Part shown: positions 1 to 9,550 of the stretch, in pieces | Layout of the letters: every line of letters begins with the position of its first letter | Position numbering within the stretch: the stretch's first letter is position 1 | Origin: Butyrivibrio fibrisolvens | GTDB taxonomy: Bacteria > Bacillota > Clostridia > Lachnospirales > Lachnospiraceae | Assembly: GCF_023206215.1 (NCBI RefSeq) | Contig: NZ_CP065800.1 | Location: 2,480,001 to 2,544,000, forward strand | Direction: 5' to 3' | Length of the DNA stretch: 64,000 bases | Translations under genes and position numbers: made by a program | The notes under the pieces: generated by a model | What the model was told of the DNA's origin: nothing | What the model saw: only the letters and a program-made list of their open reading frames with translations | Database searches by the model: none

Positions 1-1464
1 TTTGAAAATGGGGTATCTGAGAAGAACGATCATCTGTGCTGGGATATAAATTTATTGTATCAAAATATTATAGATGGTATCAGAGAGTGCAGAAACCAGA
101 ATCTCACGCCGGATACCATGGGAATTGATACCTGGGGAGTTGATTTCGTGCTTCTTGACAGCGATGGGGAAATCCTTGGTGATACAGTCGCTTACAGAGA
201 CGAAAGAACAGATGGCATCAGGCAGGAGCTTGAAGATAAGGGCATCCTTTCTTTTGACGATCTGTATTCTAAAACAGGAATCCAATATCAGAAATTTAAT
301 ACGATCTATCAGCTTGTGGCACTTCAAAAAGAGCATCCTGAATACATGGAGCAGGCAGAGAGCTTTCTCATGATTCCGGATTATCTTAATTATAAGCTGA
401 CAGGTATAAAGTCTAATGAATATACCAATGCTTCTACGACTGCGCTTGTGGATGCAAAGACCTGCGACTGGGACTATGAACTTATAGAAAAGCTCGGTCT
501 TCCAAAGAAGATATTCGGTAAACTTTCAAAGCCTGGTACAAAGCTTGGAAGATTTACTCAGGAAGTCAGGAACTATGTAGGTTTTGACCTTGATGTGATA
601 CTTCCGGCTACCCACGATACAGGTTCTGCATATCTTGCTGTTCCTGCAAGGGATGACAAGGCAGTGTTCCTGTCATCAGGCACATGGTCACTTATGGGAG
701 TTGAGAACAAAGAATCTATAACAAATGGCGAGTCTAAGGAAGCTAACTTCACCAACGAAGGTGGCTATAACAATACTTATAGATATCTTAAGAACATCAT
801 GGGACTTTGGATGATCCAGTCTGTAAGGCGGGAGATCGGTGAGATTACAGGCACAAAGCCTTCTTTCCCAGAGCTTATTGAAGCAGCTAAGCAGGCAAAA
901 GATGTTGACGTAGTGCTTGATGTTGATGATGCAAGATTCCTTGCACCTAAGTCAATGATAGATGAAATAAAAAATGCCTGCGAAGATGCCGGAAGGCCGC
1001 TTACCTGTACCAATGAAGATTATCACTATTGTAAGGAACTCTTGGACAGAGAAAAATATAGTAAGAAATTATCAGATATAGACAAATCAGGAAAAGATAA
1101 TCCTGATGTAAAAAAATCTGAAGCAAGCGATACTCCAGGTAGCCTTCCAGCAGGAACAGGCGAAGTTATGGCGGTTATCTATAATTCTCTTTCTGATGAC
1201 TACAGAAGAACTGTTAAGACGCTTGAAAAACTTACTGGTAATAAATACACATCCATCAACATCGTAGGCGGCGGATCACAGGATATGTACCTGAACCAAA
1301 GAACCGCTCAGGCGACAGGACTTCCTGTGTTTGCAGGACCGACAGAAGGAACAGCTCTTGGAAACCTGATAGTGCAGTTCATATGTTCAGGAGAGTACAA
1401 GAATCTTCAGGAAGCACGAGATGCGATAAAGAAGAGCTTTGATATTAAATGTATTGAAGACTAA
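1..1464 (+). CDS. rhaB: Rhamnulokinase, 5' end outside window
   Basis: FGGY-family sugar kinase that phosphorylates L-rhamnulose to rhamnulose 1-phosphate in the cytoplasm. The frame is open from base 1, so the gene begins upstream; 487 residues are visible and only a few tens are missing. Seen: GIDTWGVDF near the N-terminal part, GTWSLMGVE in the middle, and the C-terminal IVGGGSQD and GPTEGTALGN stretches expected of rhamnulokinase. Odd: a Lys/Ser/Asp-rich stretch of about 35 residues (around 1050-1145) separates the segment ending YHYCKELL from GTGEVMAVIY, where family members normally have a short linker. First visible gene of a rhaB-rhaA-fucO-rhaD cluster, 118 bp before rhaA. Identification is firm; the true start is unseen. 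Confidence 0.93.
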   Translation, partial: FENGVSEKNDHLCWDINLLYQNIIDGIRECRNQNLTPDTMGIDTWGVDFVLLDSDGEILGDTVAYRDERTDGIRQELEDKGILSFDDLYSKTGIQYQKFNTIYQLVALQKEHPEYMEQAESFLMIPDYLNYKLTGIKSNEYTNASTTALVDAKTCDWDYELIEKLGLPKKIFGKLSKPGTKLGRFTQEVRNYVGFDLDVILPATHDTGSAYLAVPARDDKAVFLSSGTWSLMGVENKESITNGESKEANFTNEGGYNNTYRYLKNIMGLWMIQSVRREIGEITGTKPSFPELIEAAKQAKDVDVVLDVDDARFLAPKSMIDEIKNACEDAGRPLTCTNEDYHYCKELLDREKYSKKLSDIDKSGKDNPDVKKSEASDTPGSLPAGTGEVMAVIYNSLSDDYRRTVKTLEKLTGNKYTSINIVGGGSQDMYLNQRTAQATGLPVFAGPTEGTALGNLIVQFICSGEYKNLQEARDAIKKSFDIKCIED

Positions 1465-1582
1465 GTGATATCAGTTGAATAGCTATATAGATAATAAGTA
1501 TTTGATATAAAAACTATATTTAACAAACATCGAATAGAAAAATCGAAGCTACAAGCCTTGAATTAAGGCTAAAGGAGGAAAA

Positions 1583-2830
1583 ATGAGTTACGCAGAAGCA
1601 AAAGAGATTTACGCTAAATACGGCGTTGATACAGAAAAAGCAATTTCACTTCTCAGAAATAAAGAGATCAGCATTAACTGCTGGCAGGGAGATGATGTTG
1701 TCGGATTTGATAATCCAAATGGCGGAGCAGGAGACGGCATTGCAACAACAGGTAATTATCCGGGAAGAGCAAGAACATTTGAAGAGCTTAAGGCAGATTT
1801 TCTTGAAGCTATAAGCCAGATCCCTGGCAAGAAGAGAATCAATCTTCATGCCTGCTATGCAATCTATGATGACGAGCATCCATGGGTAGACCGTGATGAG
1901 CAGACATATGAGCACTTTAAGCCATGGGTTGATTTTGCCAAGGAGCATAACCTTGGAATTGACTTCAATCCTACTATTTTTTCACACAAGATGATGGTTG
2001 ATGGTCTGTCACTTTCATCCCCTAAGAAAGAGGTTCGTGATTTCTGGATCCGCCATGCGATTGCATCAAGAAGGATCGCAGAGAGAATCGGTCAGGAACT
2101 TAATGACATGGTACTGAACAATGTATGGATTCCGGATGGCTTTAAGGATATTCCTGCTGACCGCCTTACACCAAGACTTCGTCTTAAAGACTCTCTTGAT
2201 CAGATCTTCGCAGAGAAGTGCCCACACGTTATTGACACTGTAGAATCCAAGTTCTTCGCAATAGGTGTTGAGAGCTATACAACAGGATCTAACGAGTTCT
2301 ACATGAGCTATGCAGCAACTCACCCCGGCGTATACAACCTTCTTGACATGGGACACTATCATCCAAGTGAATATGTAAGCGACAAAATTCCTGCGCTTCT
2401 TCCATTTTTTGATAAGATCCCTCTCCATGTGACAAGACCTGTTAACTGGGATTCAGACCACGTAGTTCTCCTTCAGGACGAGCTTATTGAGGTTATGAAG
2501 GAAGTTGTAAGGAATGATGCTCTTGATAAGGTAATCCTTGGCCTTGACTTCTTCGATGCGTCTATTAACAGAGTAGCAGCCTGGGTTATCGGAACACGTG
2601 CTACGCAAAAAGCCCTTCTTTTAGCCCTTCTTCAGCCAAATGAAGAGCTGAAGAAAGCTCAGGATGATGCTGACTATACTAAGCGTCTTATGCTTTCAGA
2701 AGAGATGAAGTCACTTCCATGGTCCGACGTTTGGGCAGAATACTGCAAACGAGAAAACGTCCCTGCTGATAAGTCCTGGTACGACGAGATCAAGCGCTAT
2801 GAACAAGAAGTGCTTTCAAAGAGAGCATGA
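1583..2830 (+). CDS. rhaA: L-rhamnose isomerase
   Basis: Cytoplasmic metal-dependent isomerase converting L-rhamnose to L-rhamnulose, the first step of the pathway. The 415 residues are close to the usual 415-420 of RhaA. Recognisable stretches are SINCWQGDDVVGFD near the N-terminus, the DMGHYHPSEYVSDK segment in the middle and NWDSDHVV, which carry the histidine and aspartates expected to bind the metal. The ATG follows an excellent AAAGGAGGAAAA site. It lies between rhaB and the lactaldehyde reductase gene, all on the same strand, so co-transcription is likely. No regulator of the operon is visible; it may lie upstream of the window. Confidence 0.96.
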   Translation: MSYAEAKEIYAKYGVDTEKAISLLRNKEISINCWQGDDVVGFDNPNGGAGDGIATTGNYPGRARTFEELKADFLEAISQIPGKKRINLHACYAIYDDEHPWVDRDEQTYEHFKPWVDFAKEHNLGIDFNPTIFSHKMMVDGLSLSSPKKEVRDFWIRHAIASRRIAERIGQELNDMVLNNVWIPDGFKDIPADRLTPRLRLKDSLDQIFAEKCPHVIDTVESKFFAIGVESYTTGSNEFYMSYAATHPGVYNLLDMGHYHPSEYVSDKIPALLPFFDKIPLHVTRPVNWDSDHVVLLQDELIEVMKEVVRNDALDKVILGLDFFDASINRVAAWVIGTRATQKALLLALLQPNEELKKAQDDADYTKRLMLSEEMKSLPWSDVWAEYCKRENVPADKSWYDEIKRYEQEVLSKRA

Positions 2831-2974
2831 AGTTTGAATACATTAAAAAGTAAATATCATAACTATAAACAATTCAAACTTTCTGTTTGTATTTGGAACT
2901 AGAGTGTTACAGGCAGATGGCATGATCATCCGGATTCAATGGAAAGTTTGAAAAACACAAAGGAGGAGAGATTT

Positions 2975-4120
2975 ATGGCAAATCGTATCGTACTTAACAC
3001 AGTTTCTTATCATGGAAAAGGCGCAATTGCAGAGATTCCGGGCATTGCAAAGAGAGAAAACTTCACCAAGGTCTTCGTATGCTCAGATCCTGATCTTGTA
3101 AAGTTTGGGGTTACAGCCAAGGTTACAGATCTTCTCGATAAAGAAGGCATTGCTTATGAGCTTTTTTCCGGAATCAAACCAAACCCAACAGTAGAGAATG
3201 TTGTAGAAGGTGTTGAAGCTTATAAGAAGGCAGGCGCTGACTCTATCATAGCTATAGGCGGCGGTTCATCCATGGATACTGCCAAGGCTATCGGTATCAT
3301 CATCACAAACCCTGAGTTTGCAGATGTTCGCTCGCTCGAAGGCGTAGCACCTACCAAGAACCACGCTGTAAAGACTATCGCAGTTCCTACAACAGCCGGT
3401 ACTGCTGCAGAAGTTACTATCAACTACGTTATCACAGATGTTCAGAAGCAGCGTAAGTTCGTATGCGTTGATGAGCATGATATCCCTGCATATGCAGTTA
3501 TAGATCCTGATATGATGAGCTCTATGCCCAAGGGACTTACAGCAGCTACAGGCATGGACGCTCTTACACATGCTATCGAAGGCTACACAACCAAGGGAGC
3601 CTGGGAGCTTACAGATATGTTCCACTTAAAGGCTATCCAGCTTATCGCTGACAACCTTAGAAAAGCTGTTGAGAATGACCCTGAAGGTCGTGAGAAGATG
3701 GCACTTGCACAGTATATCGCAGGTATGGGATTCTCTAACGTAGGTCTTGGAATCGATCATTCTATGGCACACACACTTTCTGCTCACTATGACACACCAC
3801 ACGGCGTAGCATGTGCTATGTTCCTGCCTATCTCTATGGAATACAACCGTGATTACACAGGCGAGAAGTACAGAGAGATCGCAAGAGCTTTCCATGTAGA
3901 GGGCGTTGACAACATGTCTCAGGAAGAGTACCGTGATGCCGCTATTGCAGCTGTTCGTAAGCTCTCCAAGGATGTAGGTATTCCGGAAAAGAATGAGAAG
4001 ATCAAGGAAGAAGATCTGTCACAGCTTGCAGATGACGCACTTGCAGATGCATGCTGCCCAGGTAACCCAAGAGAAGCTACAAAGTCTGACGTACTTGCTA
4101 TGTTCAGAAAACTCATGTGA
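2975..4120 (+). CDS. fucO: Lactaldehyde reductase (iron-containing alcohol dehydrogenase)
   Basis: Group III iron-dependent alcohol dehydrogenase, probably reducing L-lactaldehyde from the aldolase step to 1,2-propanediol and so regenerating NAD+. Seen: the nucleotide-binding GGGSSMDTAKA, DALTHAIEGYTT, and the iron-ligand region IDHSMAHTLSAHYDTPHG with its spaced histidines. The frame could open at 2939, but I choose 2975 because AAAGGAGGAGA lies just before that ATG and the protein then has 381 residues, the FucO length. The specific function comes mostly from its place between rhaA and rhaD; another short-chain aldehyde or diol substrate is possible. Confidence 0.88.
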   Translation: MANRIVLNTVSYHGKGAIAEIPGIAKRENFTKVFVCSDPDLVKFGVTAKVTDLLDKEGIAYELFSGIKPNPTVENVVEGVEAYKKAGADSIIAIGGGSSMDTAKAIGIIITNPEFADVRSLEGVAPTKNHAVKTIAVPTTAGTAAEVTINYVITDVQKQRKFVCVDEHDIPAYAVIDPDMMSSMPKGLTAATGMDALTHAIEGYTTKGAWELTDMFHLKAIQLIADNLRKAVENDPEGREKMALAQYIAGMGFSNVGLGIDHSMAHTLSAHYDTPHGVACAMFLPISMEYNRDYTGEKYREIARAFHVEGVDNMSQEEYRDAAIAAVRKLSKDVGIPEKNEKIKEEDLSQLADDALADACCPGNPREATKSDVLAMFRKLM

Positions 4121-4151
4121 TGTGCGTTTAATCCTGAATGGGTAAACGCTG

Positions 4152-4221
4152 TTCTTCTAAAGAAGAGTCAATAAATATACGTTTAATCATAAGCGTTTAA
4201 ATACATTCTTCTAAAGAAGAA
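4152..4221 (+). repeat. Two identical small hairpins before rhaD
   Basis: TTCTTC-TAAA-GAAGA(A/G) occurs at 4152-4167 and 4206-4221, each able to form a 5-6 bp hairpin. Repeated CGTTTAA words (4129, 4180, 4194) lie around and between them. They fill the 146-bp gap between fucO and rhaD. They could be mRNA processing or stability hairpins or a regulator site; the sequence does not decide. Confidence 0.5.
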
Positions 4222-4266
4222 CCTGGTATTATTTGAAGAACTAATAAAAACTTAAAGAGGTTTGTC

Positions 4267-5082
4267 ATGTTTAATATTCTAGAAGCACCTTTTATGATCG
4301 AGATGATCAGAACAGTTACCAATATGTATGCCCATGGCTGGGATGAGCGTAACGGAGGCAATGTCTCACTTCTTCTTGAAGAAGAGAAGATCAAAGACTA
4401 CGTAAATACTGATGCGGTTATCCGCACTATAGATATCCCTTTTGATGCAACAGCCCTTATTGGAAAATACTTTCTGGTAACAGGTACAGGCAAGTATTTT
4501 AAGAATGTCCAGTATGATCCTGAGAAGAACATGGGACTATTCAGAATCGGTAAGGACGGGCACACAGCAGAGCTTTTGTGGGGATATAATGACGGCGGAA
4601 GATTTACATCAGAGCTTCCTGCTCATCTTATGAGCCATATCACACGTCTATCAGTAGATCCTGATAATCATGTTGTTATGCATTGCCATCCTACTAATCT
4701 TCTGGCTATGACTTATGTTCATGACCTTGATGAGAAGAAGTTCACTCATACACTTTGGGAGTTCTCTACAGAATGTATTGTAGTATTCCCTGACGGTGTT
4801 AACGTCCTTCCATGGATGCTCTGTGGTACAAATGAGATTGGGCAGGCAACTGCAAAGAAGATGGAGACAGCTCGTCTTGTTGTCTGGGCAGCACATGGTA
4901 TCTATGGTGCCGGCAAGGATCTTGATGAGACCTTCGGACTTATAGAGACAGCTGAGAAGGCTGCCGAAGTATACATGAAGTGCGCAGCGCTTCCTAAAGT
5001 CAACACCATCAAGGATTCTGAACTGAAAGAACTGGCAGATTTCTTTAAAGTTACTCCAAGACAGGGATATCTTGATATTTAA
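4267..5082 (+). CDS. rhaD: Rhamnulose-1-phosphate aldolase
   Basis: Class II zinc aldolase that splits L-rhamnulose 1-phosphate into dihydroxyacetone phosphate and L-lactaldehyde. At 271 residues it matches the RhaD length. Seen: NMYAHGWDERNGGNVSLLL near the N-terminus, the zinc-ligand motif HCHPTNLLAM in the middle, and AAHGIYGAGKD with the third histidine. ATG follows an AAAGAGGTTTGTC site. Last gene of the rhamnose cluster, followed by a terminator. Confidence 0.95.
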   Translation: MFNILEAPFMIEMIRTVTNMYAHGWDERNGGNVSLLLEEEKIKDYVNTDAVIRTIDIPFDATALIGKYFLVTGTGKYFKNVQYDPEKNMGLFRIGKDGHTAELLWGYNDGGRFTSELPAHLMSHITRLSVDPDNHVVMHCHPTNLLAMTYVHDLDEKKFTHTLWEFSTECIVVFPDGVNVLPWMLCGTNEIGQATAKKMETARLVVWAAHGIYGAGKDLDETFGLIETAEKAAEVYMKCAALPKVNTIKDSELKELADFFKVTPRQGYLDI

Positions 5083-5152
5083 GACTTGGTAAAAAGTATA
5101 GATTCCTGTTTTTTTCTCAGAAATCAAAAATTATACTTTATTAACGAACAAG

Positions 5153-5182
5153 AAGGTTGCTGCATTTTGTGGCAGCCTTTTT
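5153..5182 (+). terminator. Terminator of the rhamnose cluster
   Basis: AAGGTTGC (5153-5160) pairs with GCAGCCTT (5172-5179), with one G-U pair and an 11-nt loop, followed by a T run. It lies 70 bp after rhaD. Confidence 0.8.
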
Positions 5183-5518
5183 GCTTTGATGTTGCAAAGA
5201 TCTTACATAGGCATCGGATATTTATAAAATTGTGCAATTTTATGGTCAAATATTACCAAAAATGTTATAAAGGGGTGCATTAGGAAGCTATATGGATTAT
5301 AATAGACTGGTAATGAAGTATACTAATTGTATACGCAAAAAGCTTTAATTGTTTGAACTTGTTTTTGGGTTAAGAAAGCATATAGAGAATATTTGTGGTA
5401 GTTTTCTTAAATTTTTTTTTTTGTTTAAAATGCCCATGAAATAAAACTTATTATTTTTGTTTAAAATGCCGATATAGTATCAGATTGCAATAACTATAAA
5501 GAAATAGCTGAGGACTTT
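5183..5518. other. Intergenic region before the EAL protein gene
   Basis: No convincing gene. A 14-bp direct repeat TTGTTTAAAATGCC occurs at 5421-5434 and 5457-5470, 36 bp apart, about 50-100 bp before the next start codon, preceded by a long T tract. This spacing could suit a regulator binding in tandem, but no protein can be named. Confidence 0.45.
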
Positions 5519-7471
5519 ATGCAATATAACATTTCTTTTGACATATGCGCAATTGTAATATTTGTATTTGTTCTTGTGTTGTTCCTCGCAAGAAAGAATT
5601 ATGCCACCAGTTCCAATGCAGCTTACCTCATCCTGCTGGTGGATTCTCTTGTTGCGGCTGTTTCTGATGCGATTACCGGCTATACAATCCCTAATGCGGA
5701 CAAGGTTCCTGTTTTCTTTAACTATTTTATCAATTCTGTGTTCTTCCTATCTATGAATACCGTACTGTTCTGGTATTGCTATTATCTTCTGAGGATTATA
5801 TACAAGACCAGACCATTTACACTGCTCAACAAGATATTCCTTATTGTGTGCGGTATGGTAGATGTTCTCCTTATATTATCCAATCCTTGGACCAAAGCTA
5901 TATTTTATTTTGACGGATATGAATATTGTTCGGGAGATTTTAAGATCGTCTTGTACGCTGTATCTTTATTTATGCTCCTAAACTGCGTCTTTGAGACCAT
6001 CAGGAACAGAGATTCTCTCAAATTCGGACAGATAATGGGAATGGTGTCTGTTACTGTAGGCAATTTATTTTCCGTTATATTCCAGATGTTCTATCCCAAT
6101 CAGCTTATAACTTCTTTTACTGTATCCATGGCTCTTCTTGTAATATACATGTCAATTCAGGATGTTGACAATTATGTCGATCCCCTCACAAGAGCCTTTA
6201 ATCAACAGGCATTTGAGGATACTTTGAGCGGATTTGTTAAGACTAGGAACCCTTTTACCATAGTTACGGTCAAGCTGCAGGATTTTAGGAAAGTCAATGA
6301 GACGGCAGGCATCGTAGCAGGTAACAGGATCCTTGAGATGATAGCTTCAAGGCTTAGGAATATTGTTGGCAAAGAGAACCTGTTCTATAATTCAGGAACC
6401 CGCTTCACAGTACTTATCCATGATAAGGGAATGGATGAGAATTCTATCATATCCCAGATCAAGTTCGACTTAAGAAGAGAGTTTCAGGTTGGCGATATAG
6501 AGATAAGGCTCCGCCCTCAGCTTATTGTTGTCAGATACCCTGACCATGGCAAGACTTCATTCGAACTTGAGGATGCCATCACATATTGTATGAGGCAGCT
6601 GGAGAAGTCCAATACCCAGGAAGTTATCTATGCCGATTCTCTTATTCTCAAGCAGGTCAAAAGAAATGCGGACATGGACCGCATCATGCGCGAAGCTATG
6701 CATAACTATGGCTTTAAGGTTTTCTACCAGCCTATAAGAGATGCAGTAACAGGAGAGTATCACTCTTGCGAAGCGCTGCTGCGCTTGTATGATGAAGACT
6801 ACGGATTTATAAGCCCCGAAGAGTTCATCCCAAGGGCTGAGAAGAGCGGACTTATAATAGAAATAGGCGAGTATGTCTTTGAAGAAGTCTGTAAGACTAT
6901 AAGGAGTCGCAAGTTCGAAGAGCTTGGAATAGATTATGTCGAGATCAATCTGTCTGCTGTTCAGTGTATCCAAAGAGATCTTAGGGACAAACTACAGGTT
7001 ATCATGAAAAGATATCATGTAAAGCCGGAAATGATCAATCTTGAGATAACAGAAACAGCTGCAGTCTCATCAAGCGAACAACTCCTTGATTTTATGAATG
7101 TCATGCTTCATGGCGGTATCAGGTTCTCGCTTGACGACTATGGATCTGGTCTTGCCAATATGAATTATCTTCTTATGTATCCTTTTAATATAGTCAAGCT
7201 TGATAAGATGCTCATCTGGAAGGCATTCAGTCAGGAGAGAGCGCTTGTGGCACTCAAGTACACTATCGAGATGCTCAAAGAGCTAAATTATGAGATAATC
7301 GCAGAAGGCGTAGAAACCAAGGAACAGGCTGACGGTCTTGCAGCAATGGGATGTGACAAGTTCCAGGGATTTTTGTATTCAAAGCCTATTGAGAAAGATG
7401 AGTTTGTGGATTTTATCAGGAAGAACAAAGCAGAGTCTTATGGAGACCATAACAATGAAGCTGCACAATGA
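5519..7471 (+). CDS. Membrane c-di-GMP phosphodiesterase (degenerate GGDEF + EAL)
   Basis: Predicted signalling enzyme that hydrolyses cyclic di-GMP. Residues 1 to about 200 are strongly hydrophobic with six or seven likely membrane segments. A GGDEF-like domain follows (about 210-370), but its signature position reads SGTRF, so cyclase activity is unlikely and it may only sense GTP. The C-terminal EAL domain (about 385-640) keeps the catalytic signatures EALLRL, INLSA, LEITET, LDDYGSG, VKLDK, EGVETKEQ and QGFLYSKP, so it is probably active. ATG follows GAGGAC. It stands alone between the rhamnose cluster and mgsA. The signal sensed by the membrane part is unknown. Confidence 0.9.
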   Translation: MQYNISFDICAIVIFVFVLVLFLARKNYATSSNAAYLILLVDSLVAAVSDAITGYTIPNADKVPVFFNYFINSVFFLSMNTVLFWYCYYLLRIIYKTRPFTLLNKIFLIVCGMVDVLLILSNPWTKAIFYFDGYEYCSGDFKIVLYAVSLFMLLNCVFETIRNRDSLKFGQIMGMVSVTVGNLFSVIFQMFYPNQLITSFTVSMALLVIYMSIQDVDNYVDPLTRAFNQQAFEDTLSGFVKTRNPFTIVTVKLQDFRKVNETAGIVAGNRILEMIASRLRNIVGKENLFYNSGTRFTVLIHDKGMDENSIISQIKFDLRREFQVGDIEIRLRPQLIVVRYPDHGKTSFELEDAITYCMRQLEKSNTQEVIYADSLILKQVKRNADMDRIMREAMHNYGFKVFYQPIRDAVTGEYHSCEALLRLYDEDYGFISPEEFIPRAEKSGLIIEIGEYVFEEVCKTIRSRKFEELGIDYVEINLSAVQCIQRDLRDKLQVIMKRYHVKPEMINLEITETAAVSSSEQLLDFMNVMLHGGIRFSLDDYGSGLANMNYLLMYPFNIVKLDKMLIWKAFSQERALVALKYTIEMLKELNYEIIAEGVETKEQADGLAAMGCDKFQGFLYSKPIEKDEFVDFIRKNKAESYGDHNNEAAQ

Positions 7472-7539
7472 TCTATGAGAGTCTGGTCAGAAATCTATAT
7501 AAAAAGAATTGGCTAATAAGTACGATTGTGCCGCAACTA

Positions 7540-7648
7540 TGCTATAATTAAGGAGATTGCAGATCCTTGGATGAGGGGGATCTTGTTTTAGGAATCTGCA
7601 CTTTAAGATTTTTCTTAGAGGGGACTATTTTTTTCAGGAGGAGACAAA
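7540..7648 (+). promoter_or_regulatory. Extended -10 promoter and structured leader of mgsA
   Basis: TGCTATAAT (7540-7548) is a good extended -10 element without a clear -35. The leader contains TGCAGAT (7559-7565) and ATCTGCA (near 7594), which can close a hairpin around a G-rich stretch. No known riboswitch class recognised. Confidence 0.5.
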
Positions 7649-8134
7649 ATGTCAGTTAATGACGAGTACATTGAATTTACAATTCCCAAACAAAAAACAA
7701 TCGCGCTTATCGCGCATGATAAAAAGAAAAAGGAGCTTGTAGAGTGGTGCGAACACAATAAGTTCAGACTTGAGAAGCACTTTTTGTGCGGAACAGGCAC
7801 ATCAGCAAGACTTGTTGCAGAAAATACAGGACTTCCTGTCAGAGCTTACAATTCCGGACCTCTTGGCGGTGACCAGCAGGTTGGAGCCAAGGTTGTAGAA
7901 GGTAAGATCGACATGATCATCTTCTTCTCAGATCCGCTTGAAGCTCAGCCGCATGATCCCGATGTCAAGGCACTTCTTCGTATAGCTCAGGTATACGACA
8001 TCCCGATTGCCAACAACAGATCAACAGCAGATTTTATGATCACAAGCAGATTCATGGAAGATGAGTATGTTCACAGGGTTCTCAATTTTGACAGAAATGT
8101 TGAGAAGAGAGTCAAAGAGGGGCATCTGGTATAA
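7649..8134 (+). CDS. mgsA: Methylglyoxal synthase
   Basis: Cytoplasmic lyase converting dihydroxyacetone phosphate to methylglyoxal and phosphate, a bypass of lower glycolysis that releases phosphate. The 161 residues show the family pattern: IALIAHDKKKKELVEW at the N-terminus, the phosphate-binding TGTSARL, SGPLGGDQQVGA with the catalytic aspartate, and QPHDPDVKALLRIA with the conserved histidine. ATG follows AGGAGGAGAC. It has its own promoter. The rhamnose cluster 2.5 kb upstream makes its substrate, a plausible but unproven link. Confidence 0.96.
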   Translation: MSVNDEYIEFTIPKQKTIALIAHDKKKKELVEWCEHNKFRLEKHFLCGTGTSARLVAENTGLPVRAYNSGPLGGDQQVGAKVVEGKIDMIIFFSDPLEAQPHDPDVKALLRIAQVYDIPIANNRSTADFMITSRFMEDEYVHRVLNFDRNVEKRVKEGHLV

Positions 8135-8216
8135 GGTTGCATCAGGAATTTATGGTGAAGAATCATAATCTGATCAAAATAGAAGATTGTCATATAAAGG
8201 AGGTTCTAAGTTTAAT

Positions 8217-9416
8217 ATGATCAATATCAAAAATGTTACAGATGATATACTTTGGATTGGCGGAAGCGACAGACGCCTTGCTTTATTTGAAAATCTTTTT
8301 CCGCTTCCTGATGGTGTGTCCTATAACAGCTACGTTGTTAAGGATGACAAGACCATAATCTTTGATACAGCTGATGTGACTATAGCCGATCAGTATGTTG
8401 AGAATCTTCAGGCAGCTCTTGCAGGCGCAAAACCCGACTACCTTGTGATCCTTCATATGGAACCGGATCACTGCTCGCAGATATCAAGAGTGGTATCACT
8501 GTATCCTGATATCCAGCTGGTAGGCGGCGTTCAGACTTTCAAGTTCCTGCATCAGTTCTTCCCGGAACTTGATGATGTCAAGAAAGTTACTGTTAAGGAA
8601 GGTGATACTTTAGATACAGGAAGTCACAGCTTTAGCTTTGTAGCAGCGCCTATGGTTCACTGGCCGGAAGTTCTTCTTGCATTTGATACTAAGACAGGAA
8701 CACTTTTTAGTGCGGACGCTTTTGGAACCTTTGGAAGCGTTGATTCAGGAATCTTTGCAGATGAATATGACTTTGAGAAGGATTTCCTTGATGATGCAAG
8801 GCGCTATTATGCCAATATTGTAGGCAAGTATGGAGCTCAGGTTCAGGCTGTACTTAAAAAGGCTCAGGGTCTTTCTATAGAACGTATATGTCCTTTACAT
8901 GGTCCTATATGGAGAAAAGACCTTGGATGGTTCATAGACAAATATGACAAGTGGAGCCAGTGCATACCGGAGACAGAAGATATACTTATAGTATATGGCT
9001 CTATGTATGGCCATACAGCAAGCGCTGCTGAAACTCTTGCAGGACTTGTTCATGAGGTAAGCGGCAAGAAGGTCAGAGTCTTCGATGTTAGTAAGACTGA
9101 CAAGTCGTTCCTTGTAGGCGAAGCATGGCGCTGCGGCAAGATAGTCCTTATGGCTCCGACATATAATGGCGGATTGTACCTTCCTATGGAGAGCTTCATA
9201 GAAGATCTTGTGGCACTTGGCCTTAAGAACAGGAAGTTCGCTCTTGGACAGAACGGAACCTGGGCACCTGTTGCTGCCAAGCATATGTCTGATAAGCTTG
9301 CGCTGTTAAAAGATTGTACGATCCTTGAGGATGTACTTACTATAACATCGGCGCTTCATGAATGCGATCTTGATACTGTTAAGAACTTTGCCAAGGCTAT
9401 TGCGGATATGGCCTAA
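8217..9416 (+). CDS. Flavodiiron protein (A-type flavoprotein)
   Basis: Reduces oxygen to water (or NO to N2O) in anaerobes, fed by rubredoxin or another donor. Residues 1 to about 250 form the metallo-beta-lactamase-like diiron domain with HMEPDHC, a histidine in MVHWPE, the aspartate in FSADAFG and a histidine in CPLHGPIWR, so the diiron ligands look complete. The C-terminal flavodoxin domain carries the FMN loop YGSMYGHTASAA. The frame opens earlier with a TTG at 8187, but ATG 8217 is preferred because AAAGGAGG lies just upstream. No rubredoxin or NADH reductase domain is fused (399 residues). A terminator follows. Confidence 0.93.
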   Translation: MINIKNVTDDILWIGGSDRRLALFENLFPLPDGVSYNSYVVKDDKTIIFDTADVTIADQYVENLQAALAGAKPDYLVILHMEPDHCSQISRVVSLYPDIQLVGGVQTFKFLHQFFPELDDVKKVTVKEGDTLDTGSHSFSFVAAPMVHWPEVLLAFDTKTGTLFSADAFGTFGSVDSGIFADEYDFEKDFLDDARRYYANIVGKYGAQVQAVLKKAQGLSIERICPLHGPIWRKDLGWFIDKYDKWSQCIPETEDILIVYGSMYGHTASAAETLAGLVHEVSGKKVRVFDVSKTDKSFLVGEAWRCGKIVLMAPTYNGGLYLPMESFIEDLVALGLKNRKFALGQNGTWAPVAAKHMSDKLALLKDCTILEDVLTITSALHECDLDTVKNFAKAIADMA

Positions 9417-9438
9417 TTATTTTTAATTAGTAGATAGG

Positions 9439-9476
9439 TAAGAGGAATTGCATAATAGTGATTCCTCTTATTTTTT
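9439..9476 (+). terminator. Terminator after the flavodiiron gene
   Basis: TAAGAGGAAT (9439-9448) pairs perfectly with ATTCCTCTTA (9461-9470), followed by six T. Confidence 0.9.
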
Positions 9477-9550
9477 ATGATGAAAAATTATAAAATTGAA
9501 ATTTGTTTGAACATGCGGTAAAGTATTATTGGTTAAGTAACCTTGGCGTT

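Noticed and set aside
5086..5283. 65-residue open frame after rhaD
   Set aside because: It crosses the rhaD terminator, has no ribosome binding site and is rich in Cys, Phe and Tyr in a random way.
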